The notes below the pieces were generated by a model. It saw only the letters and a list, made by a program, of their open reading frames with translations. It was not told the DNA's origin and did not search any database. A stretch of 44,519 nucleotides of DNA, taken from positions 1-44,519 of the forward strand of contig JAGWIG010000017.1 of assembly GCA_028873515.1 (NCBI GenBank), read 5' to 3'. A program made the position numbers and the translations under genes. The stretch comes from Pseudomonadota bacterium (lineage in GTDB: Bacteria; Pseudomonadota; Gammaproteobacteria; Burkholderiales; REEB80). This document shows positions 15,009-23,202 of the stretch, piece after piece (positions within the stretch are counted from its first letter, which is position 1; the number at the start of each line of letters is the position of its first letter).

Positions 15009-15020
15009 GGAGAATAGAAT

Positions 15021-15938
15021 ATGGCAGGCGTAATTAATACTGGTACCCATCCGAAACTACTTTGGCCTGGTGTTCATACCGTATGGGGTCAGATGTATGC
15101 GGAACATCCGGTGGAGTATACTGACCTCTTCGAGGTTGAGACTTCCAAGAAGGCGTATGAGGAAGATGTGCAGGTCACTGGCTTTGGCCTCGCTCCTGTA
15201 AAGGGGCAGGGTGCCCCCGTCGAGTATGATGGTGAGGAGCAAGGTTATGTAACCCGTTATACGCATATCGCGTATGGCCTGGGTTTCATCGTCACTCATG
15301 AGGAGTTGATGGATAACCTGTATAAGGAAGTTGCAACTCGGCGTGCGAAGGCGAATGCGTTTTCAATGAATCAGACCATTGAGAATGTTGCTGCATTCCT
15401 CTACAACAATGCGTTTAATAGCACCTACTTCACGATGGCCGATGGTCAGCCGTTGATTAGTAATGCGCATGTACAGGTGTCTGGTGGCACCTTTAGTAAT
15501 GCATTGACGCCCGGTGCTGACCTGAGTGAGGCGTCACTTGAGGATATCGGTATCCAGATCATGCAGATGACCTCGGATAAGGGCCTTCGCGTCTCTGCCA
15601 TGGGTCAGTCATTGCATATTGCCCCGCAGGAACATTACAATGCGGAGCGTATCCTCAAGAGTGTCCTTCAGAGTGACACGGCGAACAACAACATTAACGT
15701 GTTGAAGTCCACCGGGGCATTCCCGAAGGGTGTGAAGTTGAATCATTACTTTACGCAACCGAGTGCTTGGTTTGTTCGTACCAATGTGCCGAATGGTATG
15801 CGTTTCTTCTGGCGTGCGAAGCCTGAGTTTGCTCAGGACAATGACTTCAATACCAAGAATGCATTGGCGGCCAGTTACATGCGCTTCTCCCTCGGTGCTA
15901 CCGATCCCCGTGGTATTTATGGTAGTAATGGTCCGTAA
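15021..15938 (+). CDS. Major capsid protein, HK97-fold
   Basis: 305 residues with the layout of the Mu gpT-like/HK97 class. An N-terminal arm (HPKLLWPGVHTVWGQMY) leads into the E-loop region (QGAPVEYDGEEQGYVTRYTH), then the spine helix (LYKEVATRRAKANAFSMNQT) and the P-domain and A-domain (LHIAPQEHYNAERILKS). The terminal strand ends SLGATDPRGIYGSNGP. Good AAGGAG ribosome site. It forms the icosahedral shell with the decoration and scaffold products before it. Confidence 0.85.
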   Translation: MAGVINTGTHPKLLWPGVHTVWGQMYAEHPVEYTDLFEVETSKKAYEEDVQVTGFGLAPVKGQGAPVEYDGEEQGYVTRYTHIAYGLGFIVTHEELMDNLYKEVATRRAKANAFSMNQTIENVAAFLYNNAFNSTYFTMADGQPLISNAHVQVSGGTFSNALTPGADLSEASLEDIGIQIMQMTSDKGLRVSAMGQSLHIAPQEHYNAERILKSVLQSDTANNNINVLKSTGAFPKGVKLNHYFTQPSAWFVRTNVPNGMRFFWRAKPEFAQDNDFNTKNALAASYMRFSLGATDPRGIYGSNGP

Positions 15939-15948
15939 GGAGTAATGT

Positions 15949-16134
15949 ATGGCTACTATTAAAAAGTCCGGTTCCTTTAAAGGGAAGAGTAATAAACTCG
16001 GGCATGGTGGCCGTGCTGCTCAGATGAAGTCGCAAGGAGTTCCAGGCGGTGTCATTGGTAAGATGGCCCGCCTTGCGCAAGCGGCGCCTGGGCAGAAAAA
16101 CTACCACGGGTCTAAGAAAAGTAAGAAGAAGTAA
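15949..16134 (+). CDS. Small very basic protein
   Basis: 61 residues, about one third Lys/Arg with Gly and Ser (IKKSGSFKGKSNKLGHGGR... ending SKKSKKK). AAGGAG lies upstream. It is the last gene before palindrome D and the terminator, so it ends the head operon. Its composition suggests DNA or RNA binding, perhaps packaged with the genome. It resembles the small basic protein at 5607 in style but not in clear sequence. Confidence 0.65.
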   Translation: MATIKKSGSFKGKSNKLGHGGRAAQMKSQGVPGGVIGKMARLAQAAPGQKNYHGSKKSKKK

Positions 16135-16139
16135 GCGAG

Positions 16140-16154
16140 GTAACAAATTGTTAC
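16140..16154 (+). promoter_or_regulatory. Palindrome copy D (GTAACAAATTGTTAC)
   Basis: Five bases past the stop of the basic protein gene and just before the terminator. Here the TAT box begins at 7 rather than 10 bases (TATAAC, 16161-16166) and runs into the terminator stem, so it may not act as a promoter. Confidence 0.65.
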
Positions 16155-16165
16155 GCGGTGTATAA

Positions 16166-16202
16166 CGCTCCCTGACAGAATATCGAAAGGGAGCGCCTTT
16201 TT
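16166..16202 (+). terminator. Rho-independent terminator after the head operon
   Basis: The perfect 8-base stem CGCTCCCT (16166-16173) / AGGGAGCG (16188-16195) with a 14-base loop is followed by CC and five T. It lies 31 bases past the last head gene, between head and tail modules. It probably lowers expression of the tail genes relative to the capsid. Confidence 0.8.
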
Positions 16203-16228
16203 ATTATGGCGTTATCACTAGGACAAAT

Positions 16229-16969
16229 ATGATGGGCAATCCCGTTCGCTTCACTTCCGGTTTCACGCAGGATGCACCTTATCAGCCTCTCGCTCATATT
16301 GGTGTACCTGATCCATTCTTCTATGCGTATTATGAGGATGATTTTCTACCTTATAATGCCGCTCTCTATACTGTTACGGCCGCTAGTGGTAGTGTTGCCG
16401 CCTCTGTGGCAGGCGGTAATGGAGGTCGTATCCTCCTCACTACAGGTGCTACGGCAACCAACTTTGCCTCCATTCAGTTGCCTGCCGCCGGTTTCCAATA
16501 CGTTGCCACTAAGAAACTGGCCTTTTTGTGCCGCATCCAGGCAGCTGACGTCACCCTTCCGGTTATCAATGCTGGGCTAATTCAGACCACCGCAACTCCG
16601 TATACGGTGACGGATGGTATCTACTTCACGAAGGCAGCCGGCTCCACAAACATTGTTGTGAATGTTGTGACTGGTAGCACTGTGATTGGTACTACTACAC
16701 TTACCGGACTTCTCACCAACGCAACCGATATTGACCTCGGTTTCACGGTCGATCGTCTCGGTAATGTGTTGATCTATGCTGGTAATAGTTTGGTTGGGCA
16801 AAAGAGGCAAGACCTTGCAACCCTCGGACCGGCAGGTAAAATCTATGCCTCCTCACTGACGGGGGCAATGACAACTGCCTTGCTGAATCCAACCCTAGCC
16901 ATTCAGACCAGCACAGCTGCCGCCAAGACCCTCTATGCGGACTTCCTGTACGCCGCAATGGAGCGTTAA
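16229..16969 (+). CDS. Putative virion structural protein
   Basis: 246 residues, Ala/Thr/Gly-rich, predicted beta sandwich (concanavalin-like: LYTVTAASGSVAASVAGGNG, LAFLCRIQAADVTLP, DIDLGFTVDRLGNVLIYAGN). Proteins of this style are capsid-associated in many podophages. It starts ATGATG with AGGAC upstream, the first gene past the terminator. Assignment by context. Confidence 0.55.
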   Translation: MMGNPVRFTSGFTQDAPYQPLAHIGVPDPFFYAYYEDDFLPYNAALYTVTAASGSVAASVAGGNGGRILLTTGATATNFASIQLPAAGFQYVATKKLAFLCRIQAADVTLPVINAGLIQTTATPYTVTDGIYFTKAAGSTNIVVNVVTGSTVIGTTTLTGLLTNATDIDLGFTVDRLGNVLIYAGNSLVGQKRQDLATLGPAGKIYASSLTGAMTTALLNPTLAIQTSTAAAKTLYADFLYAAMER

Positions 16970-16971
16970 TC

Positions 16972-17346
16972 ATGGCTACCGTTCAGATCATCACGGATGG
17001 TCCCCGTAACCTTGTCATCAAGGTTGATGGTACGGGTGCCGAAGTTAATACAAAAATCGTTGACGTTACTACCCTCAACCCTCCCTGCACATCAATGAGG
17101 TTGAATTCAATTGTTCATAGTTTGGCTCCCTCCGCAGTTATGGAATTACTGTGGGATGCCAACACGCCTGTGGTTGCTTGGAACTTGTTTGGATCGGGTG
17201 GTATTGTTGCCCCCTTCATGTATACGCAGGGTATTCCAAATAATGCAGGCACTGGTGTAACAGGTAATGTATTGTTGAATGGCGGTACTGCATCAACAAA
17301 TTATTCTATTTACCTTGAATTCATTAAGAATGGTATAGGGGCATAA
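16972..17346 (+). CDS. Putative virion structural protein
   Basis: 124 residues, beta-rich (VQIITDGPRNLVIKVDGTG at the start, APSAVMELLWDANTPVVAW in the middle, then TNYSIYLEFIKNGIGA at the end). This form occurs in a common phage structural family of unknown exact position, encoded between capsid and tail genes. It follows the previous gene by 2 bases and is probably co-translated. Confidence 0.6.
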   Translation: MATVQIITDGPRNLVIKVDGTGAEVNTKIVDVTTLNPPCTSMRLNSIVHSLAPSAVMELLWDANTPVVAWNLFGSGGIVAPFMYTQGIPNNAGTGVTGNVLLNGGTASTNYSIYLEFIKNGIGA

Positions 17347-17349
17347 GTA

Positions 17350-18069
17350 ATGGCAAATTCCACTTCCAACACGGCATATGGTATCATTAATGATGCCATG
17401 TTTGATGCTGGGTATTTGCAGGAAGGTGCGGAGGCGGACTCAGAGCAACTTGCAATATACATGAGGCGCCTCTGCGATATTATTAACTTGTGGCAGACAC
17501 AGGGGATTAAACTGTTCCTTCAGGAGGAGGTAACAGTTCCCCTTGTGGTTAATCAGACGCAGTATGTAATTGGGCCGCTTGGTCCAGCCGTTACAATGGA
17601 TAAACCCTTGTCTGTATTGCAGGGGTTTATTCTTAATACTTCCCTTACGAGGCGCCCTCTTGTAATGTTGGCAAGGGATGAATGGGAGCGCCTCTCACAG
17701 ATACAGGGTAACTCAGGTACAATCAATTCTTTCTTCCCCGATAAACAGGCATATGCCCTTAATTTGAATTTGTGGCCTGCTCCTGATAGTACCGAGGTGT
17801 TGAATACCGCCACATTCCTCATGCGAGTGCAGGCGAAGAATCCAGTCCTATTGACTGACAATACCGCCTTCCCGCAGGAGTGGAGAATGGCCCTCCGCTG
17901 GGGATTGGCAGATGACATTTGTACAGGTCAGCCAGAATCAATCATGTCCCGTTGCCAGCAGAGGGCAACCGCCTACCGTACCGCATTGGAGAATTTCGAT
18001 GTGGAGGATGCCTCCACCCGATTCAATGTAGATAGTCGATTCTATAATACAGCCGGAAGATTCCGCTAA
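17350..18069 (+). CDS. Head-completion or tail accessory factor, P22 gp4-like
   Basis: 239 residues. AYGIINDAMFDAGYLQEGAE and LAIYMRRLCDIINLWQTQGI near the N-terminus, a middle with LWPAPDS, and a helical C-terminus (WRMALRWGLADDICTGQPES) are typical of portal-bound adaptors encoded just before gp10-like proteins. In P22 gp4 binds beneath the portal and recruits gp10. It is longer than P22 gp4 (166). The stop overlaps the next start (TAATG). Confidence 0.7.
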   Translation: MANSTSNTAYGIINDAMFDAGYLQEGAEADSEQLAIYMRRLCDIINLWQTQGIKLFLQEEVTVPLVVNQTQYVIGPLGPAVTMDKPLSVLQGFILNTSLTRRPLVMLARDEWERLSQIQGNSGTINSFFPDKQAYALNLNLWPAPDSTEVLNTATFLMRVQAKNPVLLTDNTAFPQEWRMALRWGLADDICTGQPESIMSRCQQRATAYRTALENFDVEDASTRFNVDSRFYNTAGRFR

Positions 18070-19505
18070 TGGCACAATCCCCAACTGTTGCAGTACCTGC
18101 GCGCCTTCCCTTAATTGCAGGTCCCGAGAATCGGGATAACTCAACGGCGAAGGATTCCCGTATCATTAATTGTTACGTGGAGGTATCTCCGGATAGGAGT
18201 ACACATATATATCGTCGCCCTGGTATGTTGACTTGGGGAATCCCTCCTGCAACAAGTGCTGCTGGTATGGGTACCTACTACTGGAATGGTTATGTATATT
18301 CTATTTTTGCGGGTGTGTTGTATAAGGGATTGACGCAGGTAGCCACCGGACTTGATGCGACTGGAGGTGTATATACCTTCAATAGTATTCTTGGTGCAAC
18401 GCCAAAATTAGTAATGCAGAATGGTGTGCAGGGGTATGCATATGATGATACTGGCCTATTGACGGCAACCCTTCATTCCATTAATGCAAACTACCCACAG
18501 TATACAACAAAGGGACTTGCCTATCTTAACGGCGCAACATATGTAATGCAGCGTTTTTTTGGCACTAATATTACCCCCGCCGTCATTTGGGGTAGTGTGC
18601 CGAATAGTGTATCTGTTGCAGGTGACTGGACTGCTCTTGATTATATCACGGCACAGATTGAGCCTGATAGTGGTGTTTTCCTTTCCAAGCAATCGGTGTA
18701 TGTTGTTGCCTTGAAGCAGTGGACAACTGAATTCTTTAGTGATGTAGGTAATGCGACTGGCTCCCCCCTTCAATTCTACCCGGCCGGGAAATTGAATTAC
18801 GGTTGCGCATCCGCCGATAGCGTGCAATCCATTCAGGAAATATTATTCTTCATATCAACTAATAGGGATGCCTCCAATCAAGTATTGATGTTGGAGCAGA
18901 CACAACCGAAGATTATATCAACGCCGGATATTGACCGCCTCCTTAATCAAATAGACCTGTCGGTTGTATACAGTTGGCATATCAAAGCGAATGGGCATAA
19001 CTTCTATGTCGTTACGATTAAGAATGCCAATCTCACACTCGCCTATGACCTTGTGCAAAATAGGTGGGAACAGTGGACGGATACTAATGGCAATTATATG
19101 CCTATTGTGGCTGCTTGCCGTGATAGCGCTGGTAATCATATTCTTCAACATGAAAGTAACGGAACGTTGTATTATGCTAGCCCTAATTATTTAACGGATG
19201 ATGGGAATGTAATGCCTGTTACTGTTATCACACCTCTGTGGGATGCCGGCACGTCGAGAAGAAAACAGTTGGGGAGGATGATCTTTGACACAGATCAGGT
19301 AACGGGAGCAATCATGCAAGTTCAAGTAACTGATGACGATTACCAGACATGGTCACAACCACGTAAGGTTGATATGTCTCTGCCCTTCCCGAAACTAGAC
19401 CATTGTGGTACATTCACTAGAAGGGCATTTAAGTTTACAATCAATAATAACCTACCTTTCCGTTTGAAAAGCGTGGAGTTGCAATTTGACGTAGGTACAT
19501 TGTAA
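18069..19505 (+). CDS. Packaged-DNA stabilisation protein, P22 gp10-like
   Basis: 478 residues, very close to P22 gp10 (472). N-terminal PLIAGPENRDNSTAKDSRI with NCYVEVSP is the conserved opening of the family. The body has beta-propeller-like repeats (YYWNGYVYSIFAGVLYKG, GVQGYAYDDTGLL and others). It forms the hub under the portal adaptor, closing the filled head. The stop overlaps the fibre gene start (TAATG). Confidence 0.8.
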   Translation: MAQSPTVAVPARLPLIAGPENRDNSTAKDSRIINCYVEVSPDRSTHIYRRPGMLTWGIPPATSAAGMGTYYWNGYVYSIFAGVLYKGLTQVATGLDATGGVYTFNSILGATPKLVMQNGVQGYAYDDTGLLTATLHSINANYPQYTTKGLAYLNGATYVMQRFFGTNITPAVIWGSVPNSVSVAGDWTALDYITAQIEPDSGVFLSKQSVYVVALKQWTTEFFSDVGNATGSPLQFYPAGKLNYGCASADSVQSIQEILFFISTNRDASNQVLMLEQTQPKIISTPDIDRLLNQIDLSVVYSWHIKANGHNFYVVTIKNANLTLAYDLVQNRWEQWTDTNGNYMPIVAACRDSAGNHILQHESNGTLYYASPNYLTDDGNVMPVTVITPLWDAGTSRRKQLGRMIFDTDQVTGAIMQVQVTDDDYQTWSQPRKVDMSLPFPKLDHCGTFTRRAFKFTINNNLPFRLKSVELQFDVGTL

Positions 19506-20773
19506 TGGGTTCTACTCAATCTAATAACCTTGCTCAAAGTCCAGATAAGGTTCCTATCTCTGATAAGGATACGGGAAGGGTTAATTTTATTTGGAATCAG
19601 TGGTTTACTAATGTTCAAATAAAGTTGAATACTATTACGGCCGCCATTGTTGCCCTGTCAAAGAATGCGACTGCCGGATTTCTTGCCAGCGATGGTGTGG
19701 GAGGTATATACTCACGTACACTTATTGAAGGTACGGGTATTACAATTACTAATCCTACGGGTGCCGGAGGTAATCCAGTAATTAGTGCTAGCGGGGGTGG
19801 TGGTGGAATTGCCACAATTAATACAGTTACTGGAAATACCTATACTTTAGTTTTATCTGACGCCACGGCTTTTGTAGATGCTACAGCTACATCAGGAGGT
19901 ATTACAGTAACAGTTCCTACTAATGCCAGTGTCGCTATTCCAATAAAAAGTATTGTTTATTTAGGTGCCAGATTTACTAATATGACCGTAACGGGGGCTA
20001 CTACAGGCATTACTATTATTAATAATAGCTCTATCATAACTGCGGCTAACTCAGAAGGTTATTTAATTAAAGTAGATACTGATGCCTGGTATTTATCTGG
20101 AAATTTAAATTACCTTGCTTCTGGAAGTGACCCTTATTGGACTTCGGTTGTCTCATTAATACATGGGATTGGTACTAATGGTAGTACTACTATTACTGAT
20201 TCTAAGGGAATTACTGCGTGGACTACCTCAGGAAGCGCCGCTATAAGTACCTCTCAATCTAAGTTTAGTACATCATCTTTGTATTTACCTGGCTCTAGTT
20301 ATTTATCTGCTAATACTCCTGCGTCGATTGATTTAGGTAACAGTGATTTCACTATTGAAGGTTTCTATTACTTTACTACTGTATCCAGTTATCAAGTACT
20401 TTATTTGTCACATTTTTCTAATGGTAATATGTCTTTAAGGTTACAGTTAAATTCAGGACAATTACAATTACAATATAATCAAAGTAGTACCGCAGCCACA
20501 ACATCTACAACAGTTACAGCAAATACTTGGCATTTCTTAGCTGCAACTAGGTCTGGATCAAATATATATTTATTCATAGATGGTGTATTATCAGCTACAG
20601 GAACTTTAGCTTCCATTACAGCAGGCACTGTTGACGCAATAGAATTGGGGCAGAATATTCAAAATACGTCTTGGTTCTTGTATGGTTATGTAAATGAGTA
20701 TAGAGTAACAAAGGGAGTTGCTAGATATACGTCATCTTTTACACCTCCCACTGCACCTTTCCCGAATGCTTAA
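19505..20773 (+). CDS. Tail fibre with LamG-type C-terminal domain
   Basis: 422 residues. A short N-terminal helical anchor (NFIWNQWFTNVQIKLNTITA, residues 27-46) leads to a Gly-rich beta region (IEGTGITITNPTGAGGNPVI). From about residue 205 there is a concanavalin/laminin-G domain (STSSLYLPGSSYL, FTIEGFYYFTT, WHFLAATRSGSNIYLFIDGV, YVNEYRVTKGVARYTSSF). LamG domains bind carbohydrates, so this is a likely receptor-binding protein. The gene is clearly richer in A/T than the gp10-like gene before it, a sign of separate origin. Confidence 0.75.
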   Translation: MGSTQSNNLAQSPDKVPISDKDTGRVNFIWNQWFTNVQIKLNTITAAIVALSKNATAGFLASDGVGGIYSRTLIEGTGITITNPTGAGGNPVISASGGGGGIATINTVTGNTYTLVLSDATAFVDATATSGGITVTVPTNASVAIPIKSIVYLGARFTNMTVTGATTGITIINNSSIITAANSEGYLIKVDTDAWYLSGNLNYLASGSDPYWTSVVSLIHGIGTNGSTTITDSKGITAWTTSGSAAISTSQSKFSTSSLYLPGSSYLSANTPASIDLGNSDFTIEGFYYFTTVSSYQVLYLSHFSNGNMSLRLQLNSGQLQLQYNQSSTAATTSTTVTANTWHFLAATRSGSNIYLFIDGVLSATGTLASITAGTVDAIELGQNIQNTSWFLYGYVNEYRVTKGVARYTSSFTPPTAPFPNA

Positions 20774-20774
20774 T

Positions 20775-21251
20775 ATGAATAATATAATCCCCTCCGAGTT
20801 TATGCATCGTGGTCCTACCCTGCAAGAGATATTTACCTTGCAAGATACCCTCGCTAATGGTAAGGCAGTTGATATGCCTACAACTAATCAATGGGCTCCG
20901 CATATGTGCATGAGGAGTATATTCATGCCTGCCAACTCCTTCGTTGTAGGGAAGATGCACCGGACGGAACACTTCAATATCATACTGAAGGGAAGTGTGA
21001 CCGTGCTGATGGAGGATGGTCCTCAAAGGTTTGATGCCCCCTGCATGTTTATTAGTAAGTCAGGGGTTAAGAAAGTCCTATACAATCATACAGATGTATG
21101 GTGGGCAGTTCCTCATGTCACGGAGACTACTACGGAGGAAGCATTGGAGGCTGAAGTTATCATGCCTGAGTCGAGGTTACGTGATCCGGATACTGGTAAG
21201 CTCTTGGTAGATTGCCTTGAGCAACTTCAGCTTATGTTGGGAGAAGTATAA
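20775..21251 (+). CDS. Cupin-like virion or morphogenesis protein
   Basis: 158 residues from the ATG at 20775, one base past the fibre stop; the frame is open further upstream inside the fibre gene but without a start signal. The core (MPANSFVVGKMHRTEHFNII, LKGSVTVLMEDGPQRF, CMFISKSGVKKVLYNH) reads as a small double-stranded beta helix (RmlC-like cupin), with His residues that might hold a metal. Similar genes lie near fibres and ejection proteins in other podophages; the role is unknown. Confidence 0.65.
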   Translation: MNNIIPSEFMHRGPTLQEIFTLQDTLANGKAVDMPTTNQWAPHMCMRSIFMPANSFVVGKMHRTEHFNIILKGSVTVLMEDGPQRFDAPCMFISKSGVKKVLYNHTDVWWAVPHVTETTTEEALEAEVIMPESRLRDPDTGKLLVDCLEQLQLMLGEV

Positions 21252-21844
21252 TGGTATGGGCAGCGATTGGTGCGGCGGCGGTTACGGTTGTAGGTGGGGC
21301 ATTAATGAGCGGCGGGAGTGGAGGAGGTGGTGCAGGTAATAGTAGCGCTGCTGCCTATGATCCCTATGCATCCTATCGACCTGCGGCAGCACAGCAACTC
21401 AATGCCTTGCAGGCTAATCCTGGCTCTGCAATTGATAGTGGTTACGGGCAGGCACTTCAACAGGGTGCCTCAAGGGCAATGGCCTCCCAGGGGTATACAG
21501 GGAGTGGTAATGCCCTTGTTGCAGCGGCGCAGGCAGGTGGTACTGCCTACCAGCAAGAATTTAATAACCTCGTTACATTGTCTGGTGCCGGTCAGTCCCC
21601 TGCTAATGCAATGCAGGCATCAAATGCGCAGGCAAATGTTCAGCAGCAGCAGAGTAATCAGATGTGGGGGCAGATTGGTAATCTTGTTGGGCAAGGTATC
21701 AATGCATATAATAGTCCTTCTGGCGGTACACCTGCAACCTCTATGCCGAGTTATGATCCAAACAATGGGTATGGCCTTGGTGGGGGTACATATAATAATG
21801 TTACGGGAACTACTAATCCCGCATTCTCTTTTGGAGGACCCTAA
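21251..21844 (+). CDS. Putative ejection protein (small, Ala/Gly/Gln-rich)
   Basis: 197 residues. A hydrophobic N-terminus (WAAIGAAAVTVVGGALM) is followed by a Gly-rich linker, then Ala/Gln-rich helices (QALQQGASRAMASQGYTGSG, AQANVQQQQSNQMWGQIG) and a Pro/Gly tail. This composition and the position before two larger virion proteins fit a P22 gp7 or T7 gp14-type internal protein that enters the cell envelope with the DNA. Named by context. Confidence 0.65.
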   Translation: MVWAAIGAAAVTVVGGALMSGGSGGGGAGNSSAAAYDPYASYRPAAAQQLNALQANPGSAIDSGYGQALQQGASRAMASQGYTGSGNALVAAAQAGGTAYQQEFNNLVTLSGAGQSPANAMQASNAQANVQQQQSNQMWGQIGNLVGQGINAYNSPSGGTPATSMPSYDPNNGYGLGGGTYNNVTGTTNPAFSFGGP

Positions 21845-21846
21845 TC

Positions 21847-23166
21847 ATGGGATTTAATATAGGTGCAGGTCTCCAAGCACTTGCTAATGCCGGCACTGGC
21901 TATGAGCAGGGTCAGGCACAGGCAAGTCAGAATGATTATACGCGGCAGATGCAAGCACTTACCTTGCAGAATGCCCATCAAGTTGCCGATCAGAATAGCC
22001 AGAAGGCACAATGGCAGCAGCAAGAAATGGATGATATGATGAAGGGGAGTATTGCGAAACCTACTCCTATTATCAATCCACAGACTGGACAACCTCTCGG
22101 CACACCACCTCCGCAACCGCCACCTACAGCAGATCAGCAGGCAGTGAAGAATGATCCTGTATCTTTCTTCACGCAGCTTGCTGCCTCCGCACGGGCGCAT
22201 GGTGATCTTGTTGGTGCTAGTGAGGCCCTTGCCAATCTTACAAATGTCCAGAACACGCAGGTCAAGCAGCAGGAGGAACAATCCGCAATGCAGACTGCTG
22301 AGTTGAAGAGGCAGCAAATGCACTTCGGTATGACTGCGCAGGCTGCCTCTACCTTGCCAGATACACCGGAAGGTTTCGCTCAGTTGAAAATGTCTGTCCT
22401 AGCTGATCCAAACTCCTCCCCCGTAGAGAAACAGAATTTTGCTAAGTTGGAATACTCACCTGGCATCATGCAGAAGATTGCACAGAGTGGTATGACGGCA
22501 GCACAGAAGGCAGCTGATTCAATTCGTCAGGCACAACTCGCAAATACACAAATGCATGACCGCATTATGGAGCAGCAGACTGCCTTAAGGGATGCTAATT
22601 CTGCGGCATATAAGCAGGCTGATCTTAAATTAAGGTCTGCTAATGTTAAGGCAGGCGCAATCAGTAAGGCCCCTTCCACGGAGGAATTGAGGACTGCCGC
22701 ACCTATCATTGCTAATGCCCTTTATGGTGCTGACGGTGCCTCTCACCTGAATGATCCCATGTTCTCTGGGAATAATGTATCTGCCTCCATGGGTGGGACA
22801 AGGGATCTTGTTACGCCTGCAATGACGGAGATAGCTGCGGAGGCAAAGCAGATTGTTTCCAATGATCCGAGTAGGACTATTACATATCCACAGGCAGTGG
22901 AGCAGGCAACGCAGAGGGCTATTAAGAATGGCACTCTTGTTAAGCCGACTACCGTTACCTCACCACGTACCTTCTTTGGAATTCCTGCTGGTACAAGTAC
23001 GGAGGAAAAACCTGCCGCCTTCACAGGTGCTGGTGATACTGCGCAGAATCCAATCCCCCTCACCAAGAAATTACACAGTGATCCCTCCGCACGCATACCT
23101 GGAAAGGTATACAACACCAGTAAGGGAGCACTTCGGTGGACGAAGGACGGCTGGCAGAAACCCTAA
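21847..23166 (+). CDS. Putative ejection (internal virion) protein
   Basis: 439 residues, Gln/Ala-rich and mainly helical, with heptad-like stretches at about residues 20-65 and 130-165 (NVQNTQVKQQEEQSAMQTAE), and a C-terminal DPSARIPGKVYNTSKGALRW segment. The position between the small and the giant virion proteins corresponds to T7 gp15 or P22 gp20. It probably forms part of the channel for DNA delivery. Named by context. Confidence 0.65.
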   Translation: MGFNIGAGLQALANAGTGYEQGQAQASQNDYTRQMQALTLQNAHQVADQNSQKAQWQQQEMDDMMKGSIAKPTPIINPQTGQPLGTPPPQPPPTADQQAVKNDPVSFFTQLAASARAHGDLVGASEALANLTNVQNTQVKQQEEQSAMQTAELKRQQMHFGMTAQAASTLPDTPEGFAQLKMSVLADPNSSPVEKQNFAKLEYSPGIMQKIAQSGMTAAQKAADSIRQAQLANTQMHDRIMEQQTALRDANSAAYKQADLKLRSANVKAGAISKAPSTEELRTAAPIIANALYGADGASHLNDPMFSGNNVSASMGGTRDLVTPAMTEIAAEAKQIVSNDPSRTITYPQAVEQATQRAIKNGTLVKPTTVTSPRTFFGIPAGTSTEEKPAAFTGAGDTAQNPIPLTKKLHSDPSARIPGKVYNTSKGALRWTKDGWQKP

Positions 23167-23174
23167 TGTACCTC

Positions 23175-23189
23175 GTAACAATTTGTTAC
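23175..23189 (+). promoter_or_regulatory. Palindrome copy E (GTAACAATTTGTTAC)
   Basis: Eight bases past the stop of the 439-residue ejection gene and 13 bases before the ATG of the giant protein. CATAAT begins 10 bases beyond it and overlaps that ATG. If it is a promoter the transcript would be leaderless or nearly so. Confidence 0.7.
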
Positions 23190-23202
23190 CGGATTTATCA
23201 TA

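Noticed and set aside
14388-15050. 220-residue open frame on the minus strand under the decoration gene
   Set aside because: Opposite strand of a well-supported structural gene; composition of a shadow frame.
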